The notes under the pieces were generated by a model, which saw nothing but the letters and a program-made list of their open reading frames with translations, had not been told where the DNA came from and made no database searches. Shown here piece by piece: positions 33,566-43,200 of a DNA stretch of 64,000 nt. Position 1 is the first letter of the stretch. The number at the start of each line of letters is the position of its first letter. The stretch is from CAZXEU01 sp965207385 (lineage in GTDB: Bacteria > Bacteroidota > Rhodothermia > Rhodothermales > Bin80). The DNA lies in assembly GCA_965207385.1 (NCBI GenBank), contig CBDBLZ010000008.1, positions 1 through 64,000 of the forward strand. Direction: 5' to 3'. The translations under genes were made by a program, and so were the position numbers.

Positions 33566-33714
33566 GCACGCTCAAGGACCCGGAAATCATAGCCGCAACA
33601 GAGGCAGCCAATGTCACCGTTCTGCGCTACATTGAAGCGCCGGACAGGAGTCGGACACGCCGGCGTGCTCCGGATCTGAGGCCGAAATACATTAAGACCC
33701 GGAAGGCATTGCCC

Positions 33715-35910
33715 ATGCGCTCACTTTTTGCCGCAATAGTCCTGTGCCTGGGCGCGACGGCCGCGCACGGCCAGTCGTCCCGGCCCGAGGTTACAGCCAT
33801 ATTTGTTGAAGAGGCACCCCGAGTAGACGGCAATCTGGACGACAGCGTATGGCAAGGCATCGAACCGATAACGGATTTCATCCAGATTTGGCCTGATGAC
33901 GGCGCCCTTCCCACGGAGCGGTCCGAAGTGCGGATCGCCTACGACCGGGACCACCTCTATTTTGCGTTCAAGTTCTTCGATGGTGAGCCGGACCTGATTC
34001 GAGCCAAGAACCTGGAGCGCGGCGGGCGCAATGATCGCGACGACCACGCCTACATAGGCCTCGACACGTACCTCGACCGGCGCAACGCATACCTCTTCGA
34101 GATCAATGCTCTCGGAACGCAGGACGACGCGACCGTCACGGACGAAGGAATAACGCTGGACAGCTTTTCGTGGGATGCGGTATTTCGAAGCGAAACGGTA
34201 ATCGACGATGAAGGCTGGTCCATGGAGGTATCCATTCCCTTCAGGCAGTTGCGCTTTCCAAGAGGAGATGAAGTAAGCTTCGGTCTAATGCTCTCGCGCA
34301 TGATCAATCGCAAGAATGAACGCGTGATGTGGCCGCGCATAGGGCTGGAGTTTGGCAGCGTAATGGGGGCCTTTGGTGCATTGGCCGCCGTTTCGCAGTA
34401 CGGCACGCTGACCGGCTTGAAGGACATTCGTCGGGGACGCAACATGGAATTCAAGCCCTACGTCATCGCCGGCCACCAGACCCTCCCCGACGGCCCGCCT
34501 GGGGTCGAAGTTGAGGATGGCTTCACCTATGACTTCGGTGCAGACTTCAAGTACGGGATCTCCTCCAACCAGACACTGGATCTGTCGGTCAATACCGATT
34601 TCGCCCAGGTGGAGGCAGACAACGTGCAGATCAATCTCACGCGCTTCAGCCTGTTCTTTCCCGAAAAGCGCGAGTTCTTCCTCGAACGGTCCGGCCTGTT
34701 CGAGCACGGCAGCCCGCGATTCACGCAGACGTTCTTCTCAAGGCGCATCGGCCTCACTGAACAGATGCTGGCAGGTGCCCGGTTTACCGGCCAGGTAGGC
34801 CGCGTATCGGTCGGGCTGCTCAATATCGAAACGGGTGAAGGTATGGGAGATTTGCTGGGCCCCGCCTCCACGAACAACACGGTAGCCCGCCTGCGAACTA
34901 CCATTTTTCCCAGGGCTACCACCGGCGTCATTTACACCGGCTTCAGAAACACGGATCGTCAAAACGAGGCTTTCGGAGTCGACGCGCAGTACCGCTTCTG
35001 GGGCGCAAGCGATTTCAGCGCGTGGTATACGGAAGTCCGGGACAACCGGGCGGACCGCAATGCCGCCGGACATGCCAGCATTCGTGTGGTGAATGACCTG
35101 TACGGCGCCGAGGCATCCTATTCCAATACCGGTCGGTTCTACGATCCCGCGCTGGGCTTCGTTCGGCGCCGGGACTACATACGATACGCCGGAGCGCTGC
35201 AGTATACGCCCCTGGTCGAGTTTTCGAGCATGCCGTTTATAAGGAGGTTCCAGGCGATGACGGAGTATTCCTACATCACGGGCCAGGACCGAGAGCTGCA
35301 GTCGACGAGCCTTGAAGCCTCGGTCGGTGTCGCCTTCAACCGGCGCGACAACCTACGCTTGACCCTGGAGCGGTCATTCGAACGGCTGGATAACCCCTTC
35401 AGAATACGAAATGCGGTTATCGAGGCTGGGGACTACAGCTTTGGCAGTCTTGGCTTGATGGGGCAAACGGATTCAAGCCGGCGACTCTACGGAGGACTTG
35501 GCGCATCTACCGGTACGTTTTACGGCGGTGACCGCCACGATATCGAGGCGAGTGTAGGGTTTCGCCACTCCCAGTACTTGAGCCTTGAAGCAGAGCTTAC
35601 CCATTCCATTCTGGATTTGCCTGTCGATGACGGGCGCTTCGATGCTACCATCCTGAATGTCTCGGTGCTTGCGGCAGCGAGCCGCAAGCTTTTCGCAACC
35701 GCCCTCATTCAGTATGACAATTTCACCCGGGACCTGCAGGCCAATATTCGCGTCGACTGGATCCACACGCCAGGCAGCGACCTGTTTTTCGTCTTCAACA
35801 CGTCGTATCACTTTACGGGTGATGACGACATGCTTTTTGATCCACGCAGCAACGTAATGCTGAACGACCGCCTGGGTGTGGCCAAGCTCACGTACCTGGT
35901 CCTGCTGTAG
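33715..35910 (+). CDS. DUF5916 outer-membrane protein with CBM9-like N-terminus
   Basis: 731 residues from ATG 33715, preceded by GGAAGG and opening with a signal peptide (MRSLFAAIVLCLGATAAHG). The open frame continues far upstream through the neighbouring gene but is not coding there. Residues about 25-215 resemble a carbohydrate-binding family 9 / DOMON domain (EAPRVDGNLDDSVWQGI, VRIAYDRDHLYFAFKFFD). The remainder is the DUF5916 barrel-like domain (FFPEKREFFLERSGLF, FFSRRIGLTEQMLAGARFTG) ending in amphipathic strands. It probably binds or transports carbohydrate at the cell surface; function is not established. Confidence 0.85.
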   Translation: MRSLFAAIVLCLGATAAHGQSSRPEVTAIFVEEAPRVDGNLDDSVWQGIEPITDFIQIWPDDGALPTERSEVRIAYDRDHLYFAFKFFDGEPDLIRAKNLERGGRNDRDDHAYIGLDTYLDRRNAYLFEINALGTQDDATVTDEGITLDSFSWDAVFRSETVIDDEGWSMEVSIPFRQLRFPRGDEVSFGLMLSRMINRKNERVMWPRIGLEFGSVMGAFGALAAVSQYGTLTGLKDIRRGRNMEFKPYVIAGHQTLPDGPPGVEVEDGFTYDFGADFKYGISSNQTLDLSVNTDFAQVEADNVQINLTRFSLFFPEKREFFLERSGLFEHGSPRFTQTFFSRRIGLTEQMLAGARFTGQVGRVSVGLLNIETGEGMGDLLGPASTNNTVARLRTTIFPRATTGVIYTGFRNTDRQNEAFGVDAQYRFWGASDFSAWYTEVRDNRADRNAAGHASIRVVNDLYGAEASYSNTGRFYDPALGFVRRRDYIRYAGALQYTPLVEFSSMPFIRRFQAMTEYSYITGQDRELQSTSLEASVGVAFNRRDNLRLTLERSFERLDNPFRIRNAVIEAGDYSFGSLGLMGQTDSSRRLYGGLGASTGTFYGGDRHDIEASVGFRHSQYLSLEAELTHSILDLPVDDGRFDATILNVSVLAAASRKLFATALIQYDNFTRDLQANIRVDWIHTPGSDLFFVFNTSYHFTGDDDMLFDPRSNVMLNDRLGVAKLTYLVLL

Positions 35911-36109
35911 CAAATCGTGCGGCGCAATTGGTTGCCGCTCGCATCCAGCGACCCGCTGCCGAGCGCTGAATGCCGGCCACGTGTGCAAACACCCTGACGG
36001 ATAGCGGGATTAGAGCGGCTGCGCCCCCAAACCGGCTCCTGTCTGGGTCAAGTGCTCACCTGCAGGCCGGTGCGACTTCCCGGCAGCCGCCGTTTGCCAC
36101 AGACCTGTC
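35911..36109. other. Convergent gap with weak hairpin
   Basis: 199 bases between convergent genes. A hairpin with stem GCGG..CAA / TTGCCGC and a TTGG loop lies at 35919-35938, eight bases after the DUF5916 stop. It has no following T-run, so terminator function is only possible. Confidence 0.3.
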
Positions 36110-36961
36110 TCAGTTGCCCCGGCGGTGCAGTACAACCTGCCGGTAGACGCCTTCAATATTAAGGGCCAGCCACTCTTCATACTGGCCAAAATGCGAGAAT
36201 TGGTCAAACCGGATGGAATGCTGCATCTCCTGTAACGAGAGCCCTGTGCGAGTGGCACCCAGTACGGCTTCGTATAGCGCTTCGAGATACCGGCGGTGCT
36301 CCGTGGCGTCCGCCCTCGTTCCCGGCGCCCCGTGTCCCGGAATCAGTATGTCGAAATCGATCGCCTCCACGCGCTTGACAGCTTCGATCCAGTCAGGAAA
36401 CCACGAGTCGCTCAAATCGCGATACGGCATCCGCTTCACGGAGATGAAGTCCACCGCAAACACGGCGCGCTCGCTCGGAAAGTGCATCACGAGCATGTTG
36501 TCGCTGTGGCCGCGCCCCACGTAGATGAGCTCCACGTGCTTGCCTCCGAGTTCAAGAGACATGCGGTCACTGAACACGACCTCCGGTACGGCCGTGGGGC
36601 GATTCTCGCCAATGATGACATCCCGGGCATTTTCGTGGGAAATAATCACCGCTTCGTCGTCAAAGACTTCCCCGCCGGCAATGTGATCAGCATGGTCGTG
36701 GCTATAGACGACGTACTTCACGGGCACGCCGAATCGCTGCCGGAGCTCGCTTCTCAGCCACGTGGCGGCATCGCGGTTTATGGGATCCGAAGCGATGATG
36801 CCATCTTCCGTTACCAGGAAGGCCGACACGTGGCCGCCATTCTGAAACGTGTAGAGGGATTCCGTGACGGCCGCAATGGTCCGCGCGGGCGCTTGCTGCG
36901 AAAAAGCCGTGGACGGAACCAGCAGGCTAGCCGCAACGGCGGCAGGGAGCAGTGATTTCAT
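36110..36961 (-). CDS. Secreted metallo-beta-lactamase-fold hydrolase
   Basis: 283 residues from ATG 36961, giving a signal peptide (MKSLLPAAVAASLLVPSTAFSQ). The metal motif SHDHADHIAGGE (HxHxDH) is intact. GRGHSDN gives the third His, FAVDFISV supplies Asp where some classes have Cys, and IPGHGAPGT gives the last His. The enzyme is periplasmic or secreted and resembles the SoxH/quinoprotein-relay branch of the fold rather than a true beta-lactamase. Substrate unknown. It stands alone, converging on the DUF5916 gene. Confidence 0.85.
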   Translation of the reverse strand: MKSLLPAAVAASLLVPSTAFSQQAPARTIAAVTESLYTFQNGGHVSAFLVTEDGIIASDPINRDAATWLRSELRQRFGVPVKYVVYSHDHADHIAGGEVFDDEAVIISHENARDVIIGENRPTAVPEVVFSDRMSLELGGKHVELIYVGRGHSDNMLVMHFPSERAVFAVDFISVKRMPYRDLSDSWFPDWIEAVKRVEAIDFDILIPGHGAPGTRADATEHRRYLEALYEAVLGATRTGLSLQEMQHSIRFDQFSHFGQYEEWLALNIEGVYRQVVLHRRGN

Positions 36962-37332
36962 TTGGTGTGCGTGAGTCCGGTTTGGCGGCTCGGCCGGGCA
37001 ATGAATCCGGACCGAGTCAAGGTCAATGTACGACGCAGCCCCAACGCAGGCCATAAAGCGCGCGCCAGCGCAGGGAAACCGTGTCTGGCCGGGCTTGGCC
37101 CTCCGTCATGCAGCGCGAGTACCAGTCTGCGCAGTCGTCAGGTGCGAGCGCAGCGCTGCTGGAGGAGAATGCGGCTGGCTTTGGCTGCCGGTTCATCGGC
37201 CCACGCCCGGTGCGGGGAGGCCCCCCTTTCGCCGAACCCTACCCCGAAGCAGCATTGGGGCGGCCACGCGTCAATAAGGGCTTGATGGAGCCAGCCGGGA
37301 GTCTGCGCCACGCCGCGCCGCAAGAAGCCGCG
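36962..37332. other. Intergenic region with no recognised gene
   Basis: 371 bases between the MBL gene start and the WD40 gene end. It must contain the MBL promoter. An interrupted inverted repeat (GTCCGG ... CCGGAC, about 36973-37015) is visible just upstream of the MBL start. No gene or RNA was recognised. Confidence 0.4.
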
Positions 37333-40146
37333 CTACCGAATAAGGATCATTGAACCGGTACGGGTCGCGCTGGACCGCTCTGAAGAGGCAGTCAGCCTGT
37401 ACAGGTACAAGCCGGAATTCAATCCGGCGCCGCTGATTCCGATCGAGCGATGTGCTCCGGCATCCAGGTCGCGCGGCGGGACGGTCAATACAACCCGGCC
37501 CAGCATATCGACTATTTCCACCTCGACACGCGCGCTGAAGGGCAAATCAAACTCGATCCTGGTCGCGGGATTAAACGGGTTAGGGTAGTTGCCGTGCAAA
37601 GCGAACGATTTCGGCAATGAATTCGAATGTTCTGCCGCCGTTACTACTGCACGCGGCAATCGCACCTCACCGTTTGGCAGCACGCCCATAAGTGACAAGC
37701 CCTCCTCTGCATTGGTGCCAGATCCGGACAGCGCAAGTGTCAAAACCTGGCCTTCCAGGTGGCCAAAGTCAAATTCGTAGACCTCAATCGGCGTCCCGGA
37801 TCCGGCCATCGCCACGTCAACATACATGGGCCGGGGCTCTATCCGATGCAATGCACTGAATTGCCCGAAACCCAGCTGACTTTCCAGCTCCGCGAGCAGC
37901 CTGTTTCCGTCCCGGGGATCCAGTAGCCGAACAGAAACGTCGCCGATTCCGCTGGCTCCATGCATCAGGCGCAGGCCAGCGGCGAGGCTGTTGCCCGATG
38001 TTCGCTCGATGTCCTCGAGCGCCTGCAAGTGGACATTGGCCGAATCCCCGTATGCAACCAGCTGATAGGCCTTCGTTGGATCAGGATCAAGCTCCAGCTC
38101 TGCAAGAGGACTGCTGTTGTCTTCAGCTTCGGCTCGCACAATCTGCACCCTTGACCTTGTCGGAACCACCTCCGCGAAGTGCGTTGCGCTACGGAAATAC
38201 CGGTCATCGAGTGTCAGGACATCATTGATGTACACGTCGATCTGTACATCATCGATGTTGTGAATGAATTGCAGCTCTGCCGGGACTGCGTCGACATAAG
38301 CCGCAATGTCCCACAGCGTGGCCAGGCCGCTTGCATTCGAAGCCAATCGCGCACCATCCGGAGAAACCGCAACAAAGGGGCCATGCCGTGTGCCGGTGTC
38401 AAAAGCGACAACCTCTTCCGCCGTGGCCACTTCCCAGATTCGAATGGTCTCGTCAACCGAACCGGATATCACGAATTGCCCGCCTGGCGTGAAAGTGACC
38501 GAGTATACCGAAAACCGGTGGCCCGTGAATCGCACCACTTCCCTGCCCGTCTCCAGTTCCCACACCCGTACCGAGTTGTCGTCCGATCCTGAAACGATAT
38601 GCCTGCCATCCGGTGAGAATGCCACGGATCGCACGGTGTGCTCGTGACCCAGGAGCACCGCGTGCTGATTGCCGGTGGATACGTGCCACAGCCGTATTGT
38701 CTGGTCCTGTGAGCCCGAGGCAACCAACTCGCCGTCGGGCGAAAACGCGACAGACCATACCGGATGCGTGTGATCCAGGAAAGCGGTCCTTTCGGTCCGC
38801 AGGGCCACATCCCATAGTCGTACTGCCGAGTCACTTGATCCCGTAGCCAGAAGCAAACCGTCCGGCGCGTAGGCCAGGGAAAGGACCCGGGAACCAACAC
38901 CCTCCAGCATGGCCAGCTCGTCGCCCGTGGCAACCTCCCACAGCCGCACGGTCCTGTCGCCTGCACTTGAAGCCAGTTGTGCGCCTGACGGAGAGTAAGC
39001 TACCGCGACTATGCTACTCGTGTGACCCTTAATCAAGGCTTCCTGCTGCCCCGAGTCCACGTCCCAGAGCCGGATTGCAGTGTCACTTGAGCCCGTGGCA
39101 AAGCGGGTGCCTCCAGGCGAATAAGCCACCGATCGTACAATGCCGGTGCCAAATGATTGCAGTTCCGTTGCCGCCGCGGCATCCCACAGCCTGACTGTAC
39201 CATCCGCGGATCCCGACGCAATTTGGGTGCTGTCGCGCGAGAAGGCTACTGAATACGCTGTACTGCCATGGCCCACGAAGACCAGCAATTCCTGTCCGGA
39301 ACTCCACTCCCAAAGCCTGAGCCTGCCATTATTGTGTCCGGAAACCAGGAATGCTCCATCCGGAGAAAAGGCTACCGCGTGTGCAGACCCCGTGCCGTCC
39401 CCGAGCATTGCGACCGTTTCGGTGGTTTCAACGTCCCACAAGCGAAAGGCGCTGTCACCGGACGCCGATGCCACCCGAGTACCATCAGGCGAAAACGCTA
39501 CGGACCAGACCACGTTGGAATGCCCCCGGAAGACACCCAGTTGGCTGCCTGTTGCCACATCCCAGAGCCGGAGGGTATGGTCCCGTGAACCGGACACCAC
39601 CCGGGCGCCGTCCGGCGAAAACGCCACCGAGGTCACAGCGCGCGTATGCCCTCGCATGACAGCCAGCTCGTCTCGCGTTGCAACATCCCATAGTCGTACG
39701 GTGCTGTCTGCTGCTGCCGAGGCAAGGAGCTCCCCGCCTGGCGAATAGGCGACGGACAAGATCTGCTGTTCGGAGCCGCGGATTACGGCCGTCTCGGTGC
39801 CTGCGGCTACGTCCCACAGCCTGATGGTACGGTCACGGGAGGCCGATGCCACCTGTGTGCCGTCGGGCGAGAATGCTACGGCCTGTACGGATTGCGAGTG
39901 TCCGCTGAGTTTGTACAACTCCCGACCCGCGGCCACGTCCCACAACCGAACGGTGCCGTCAAGGGATGCCGATGCCAGTTTAGTACCGTCCGGCGAGAAT
40001 GCCACCGAATACACATTGTCGGTGTGGCCTGCCGGCTCGGCCTGCCACAGCAATTGCGCAAGCGCACCTGGCGCGTACGCCAGCGTCAATAGCACCGCGA
40101 CAGCACTTGACGCGCGTCTGCCCGCGGTTACCGGATCGTGCCGCAT
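37333..40146 (-). CDS. T9SS-exported protein with fourteen WD40 repeats and DUF4397-like domain
   Basis: 937 residues from ATG 40146, which gives a signal peptide (SSAVAVLLTLAYAPGALAQ). Fourteen consecutive WD40 units of about 42 residues follow (typical unit: VxSVAFSPDG...ASGSxDxTVRLWDV), enough for exactly two seven-bladed propellers. Next comes a region resembling DUF4397 (LQFIHNIDDVQIDVYIND). The C-terminus is a T9SS type A sorting domain: NYPNPFNPATRIEFDLP, DMLGRVVLTV, SGLYLYRL. WD40 arrays are usually intracellular scaffolds; this one is built for the cell surface. It may bind proteins or polymers; the partner is unknown. Confidence 0.88.
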   Translation of the reverse strand: MRHDPVTAGRRASSAVAVLLTLAYAPGALAQLLWQAEPAGHTDNVYSVAFSPDGTKLASASLDGTVRLWDVAAGRELYKLSGHSQSVQAVAFSPDGTQVASASRDRTIRLWDVAAGTETAVIRGSEQQILSVAYSPGGELLASAAADSTVRLWDVATRDELAVMRGHTRAVTSVAFSPDGARVVSGSRDHTLRLWDVATGSQLGVFRGHSNVVWSVAFSPDGTRVASASGDSAFRLWDVETTETVAMLGDGTGSAHAVAFSPDGAFLVSGHNNGRLRLWEWSSGQELLVFVGHGSTAYSVAFSRDSTQIASGSADGTVRLWDAAAATELQSFGTGIVRSVAYSPGGTRFATGSSDTAIRLWDVDSGQQEALIKGHTSSIVAVAYSPSGAQLASSAGDRTVRLWEVATGDELAMLEGVGSRVLSLAYAPDGLLLATGSSDSAVRLWDVALRTERTAFLDHTHPVWSVAFSPDGELVASGSQDQTIRLWHVSTGNQHAVLLGHEHTVRSVAFSPDGRHIVSGSDDNSVRVWELETGREVVRFTGHRFSVYSVTFTPGGQFVISGSVDETIRIWEVATAEEVVAFDTGTRHGPFVAVSPDGARLASNASGLATLWDIAAYVDAVPAELQFIHNIDDVQIDVYINDVLTLDDRYFRSATHFAEVVPTRSRVQIVRAEAEDNSSPLAELELDPDPTKAYQLVAYGDSANVHLQALEDIERTSGNSLAAGLRLMHGASGIGDVSVRLLDPRDGNRLLAELESQLGFGQFSALHRIEPRPMYVDVAMAGSGTPIEVYEFDFGHLEGQVLTLALSGSGTNAEEGLSLMGVLPNGEVRLPRAVVTAAEHSNSLPKSFALHGNYPNPFNPATRIEFDLPFSARVEVEIVDMLGRVVLTVPPRDLDAGAHRSIGISGAGLNSGLYLYRLTASSERSSATRTGSMILIR
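38288..40026 (-). repeat. Tandem WD40-coding repeats (14 units of about 126 bp)
   Basis: The DNA encoding the WD40 array is an imperfect tandem repeat with a period of about 126 bp. A near-constant segment encodes SVAFSPDG and RLWDV in each unit. Such arrays can change copy number by recombination. The unit count was read from the protein sequence. Confidence 0.8.
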
Positions 40147-40298
40147 TGCTGTCTCATGCACACTGCCGGTTGCGACTGACCAGCGCAGGGCCATGCATGC
40201 CCTTGCCACTTACAAATCCGGTTCTCGTCATCGCGAGACCTCGGCGATCATGCCTTGTGCGGCCGTCCTCCGGCACATTGTTCCGGGTTGCGAGGCGG

Positions 40299-43200
40299 CT
40301 ACCTGACGAGCAGCATTCGCCTGCTTTCCGCGAAGGCCCGGCCCACGCGAAGCTGATAAAAGTAGACGCCGGAGGCCAGCTGCCGGGCCTCAAATCGGAC
40401 CGTGTGGCGGCCAATGGACATGTGCTCTGCATCCACCAGCGTTGCGACGCGGCGCCCCAGCGCATCGAATACAGCGAGTGTCACCGGTTCCTCTCCGGCT
40501 ACGTTGAAGGCAATGGTCGTCGCGGGATTGAACGGATTGGGATAGTTCGGCAGCAGTGCATGTCTTTCGGGCACGTCTGCCGCGTCCTCGCTCCCGCCTG
40601 TCCAGGTATGCCGGCCCGCCACGGCGACAACGGGCCACTGCGCGGGCGTGTGCCACCAGTGGCCATCCGCACCCTGCCTTGTCGACCACTGGATCTGGCT
40701 GTCGCGCACCCCGGTTTCATCGGCGTCGTTCAGTCCGATGTTCATCGGTACAAAGCGCAATTCCGTGCCCGTTACAGGCTCCAGCACCGCATCCTTCGTC
40801 TCCGGATTCTGGATGGCATCCAGCGGCACGGCTGCCAGGATCTTCCAGCCGACATCGTTTCCGGCGCCGTCTTGCAGCATGTCAAATACGGCTGCGCCGC
40901 CCGGAACCTGTGCATTCAGGCCGCCTCCGACCCAGACAAAGGCCGAGCTGCCGTCGCCGTGGGCCGAGATGCGCAGCAGGTAGTCCGCGCGTGCGCCGCG
41001 CTCCATGCCCCGGTGCGGCGTGCCGACAAGCGCGGAGCCGCCCTGCACACTTCGCACGTCGTAGTTGCCCCAGCCCAGCTCGATGCTGTCGTACTGCCAT
41101 GCCTCGGACGGCCTTACGCCCTCCGGCGCCAGCCGCAAGATATCGTCCCTTATCTCGGCATACATGTAGAGCCTGTTGTCGCTCGACTGTCCGAGCCAAA
41201 GAGTCCCGGACAAATCCGCATCGCTCTTGACAACCGATCCCTGCTCACCAACGCTGCTGTGCTGCCCATCGACGCGAAAAGGCCTTTGCCACTGCGGGAA
41301 GCCGTCGCTGGCCGCTATGCCGCTTGCCAGGCTGGCAGCCAGTTCGCCTGATTCGCCATCGGTCAGCTCGACAACAGCGGGCGAGACCACCGGGAAGGAA
41401 ACTGACACAGCCGCAGCGCTTGCCGAAACGTCCGGGTTCTCAACGCCATATGGGCTCAGGGACGTAACCGCATAGTGCAGCTTGGCAGGCGCCGCCGAGG
41501 CATGAGGCACTTCGAACGCGTGGGTGAAGGCGCGAGATACGGCCGCTTGCCTGACGCGCTGCAGCAGGAATACGTCACTGCCGGCGATGTCGCTGATCGG
41601 CCGCTCGCTCACGTAGACGTTGTAGCCTCCGGCGGCCGGGACTTCATGCCAGGAAATCGTCGTGCCATCAAAGCCGCGACGCGCGGAAACACGTGTTACC
41701 GGCGCCACCTTGCCGCCGAATCCGTCCAGGTCAAGGCCCGGCTGGCCGATGTAAACGTCTTTAATCCACACGGGTCCTCCCTCATCGCTGACGTTTCGAG
41801 CAATGCCAAGAGACCGGACGTTGGTCCACTCGAATTCCTGCCACAGTTCCGGCCGCTCGCTGGTGCCCGGCCCGAGATTGTCCCCCGCCACACGGAATCC
41901 TGCCGGTGACGTAGCGCCGGCGTAATGCCAGTTTGATCGAGGCCCGCCTGCCGCACGTGCGTCTTCCAGTTGGTGCCATGTTGCGGGAGGCAGCGGAATG
42001 GACAGTTCGTGCCAGTTTCCATCACGGTATTCACCCGGAATGCTCCAAGCCGCCCTGAATGGCAGGTCGGCACTCCCGTCTGCAGCCCTGCTCCAGTCCG
42101 TCTTGTCTTCGAATACCAGTGCCAGACCGTTGCCGTCCCCATTACGGGGATCAACCAGGAGCCGCATGTGCAGCGCGTCTTCCTGCCGCAGGTTCGGAGC
42201 GAGATTTAGGCCAGCATTTCCATCAAAGAAAAAGGCCCTGTAGTCCAGGCCTTCGAAATCAAGCTGCAAGACCTGGTCGGCAGATTCACCCTCCACCGGA
42301 TCGGCAACGAAGCGGCCGTCAAGCTCTCCGATTCTCGTGCTCACTCCAGCAGACAACAGTACAAAGTCATTGCCAACCGTAGGTCCGAATCCCTGGCTGG
42401 CAATGGCACCCTGCATATCGATCGTCCAGATGCCTCGCCCGTGCGTGGCCACCACCACCAAATCATCCACGACGCGCATCTGCCACACGGACACGGCCGG
42501 CAGGCCGCTGTCACCGTATTGCCACGTGGCTCCGGCATCCGTGGATTCAAAAATGCCGATCTCCGTAGCCGCCCACAGGATGTCGGTATCGTGTGGCATG
42601 ACCAGGAGATCGTAGACCGCTACGTCCGGAAAGCCGTTGACGCTAACAGACGATTCTGCAAATCCGGAAAGGTCCGTCCAGGTCTGCCCCCAGTCGGCGG
42701 TTCTCAGGATCTTCGGCTTTGCCGCGACCGAGAACAGCACGTAGGCCGTACTTGCCTCGAGCGGATGCGTGGCGATGCCCGAAATACCGGCCCTGGGAGC
42801 ATAGTCCGGCGGGACGGCAGGCGAAAAGGTCAGGCCGCCGTCCCTGGAGACAAACACGGTGCCAAAAATATCGCCGGTGAATTCCAGGTGCAGCCTGTAT
42901 CCGGCCCAGACAACATCCGGGTTGGCCAGGGAAACGCGCACCTTGCCGCTCTTGGGCACATAATCTCCACGCCACAGGTGCGCGGGCAAGGGGACGAGCT
43001 CCCAACTGCCGGCAAAGTCCTCGGAGCGCCAGACACCCTGCCTTCCCACGACAAAGACGCGGTCCGGTGCATCCTTCGAATTTCCGACGGAGGTAACGAA
43101 CGGCGCGGCCTTGTCTCGGTCCTCCAACCCTCTGGTTGCACTCGCGAATGATGCTCCAGCCGTAGTTGACCGATAGAGTCCGTTGTTCTGGATAGAAGTG

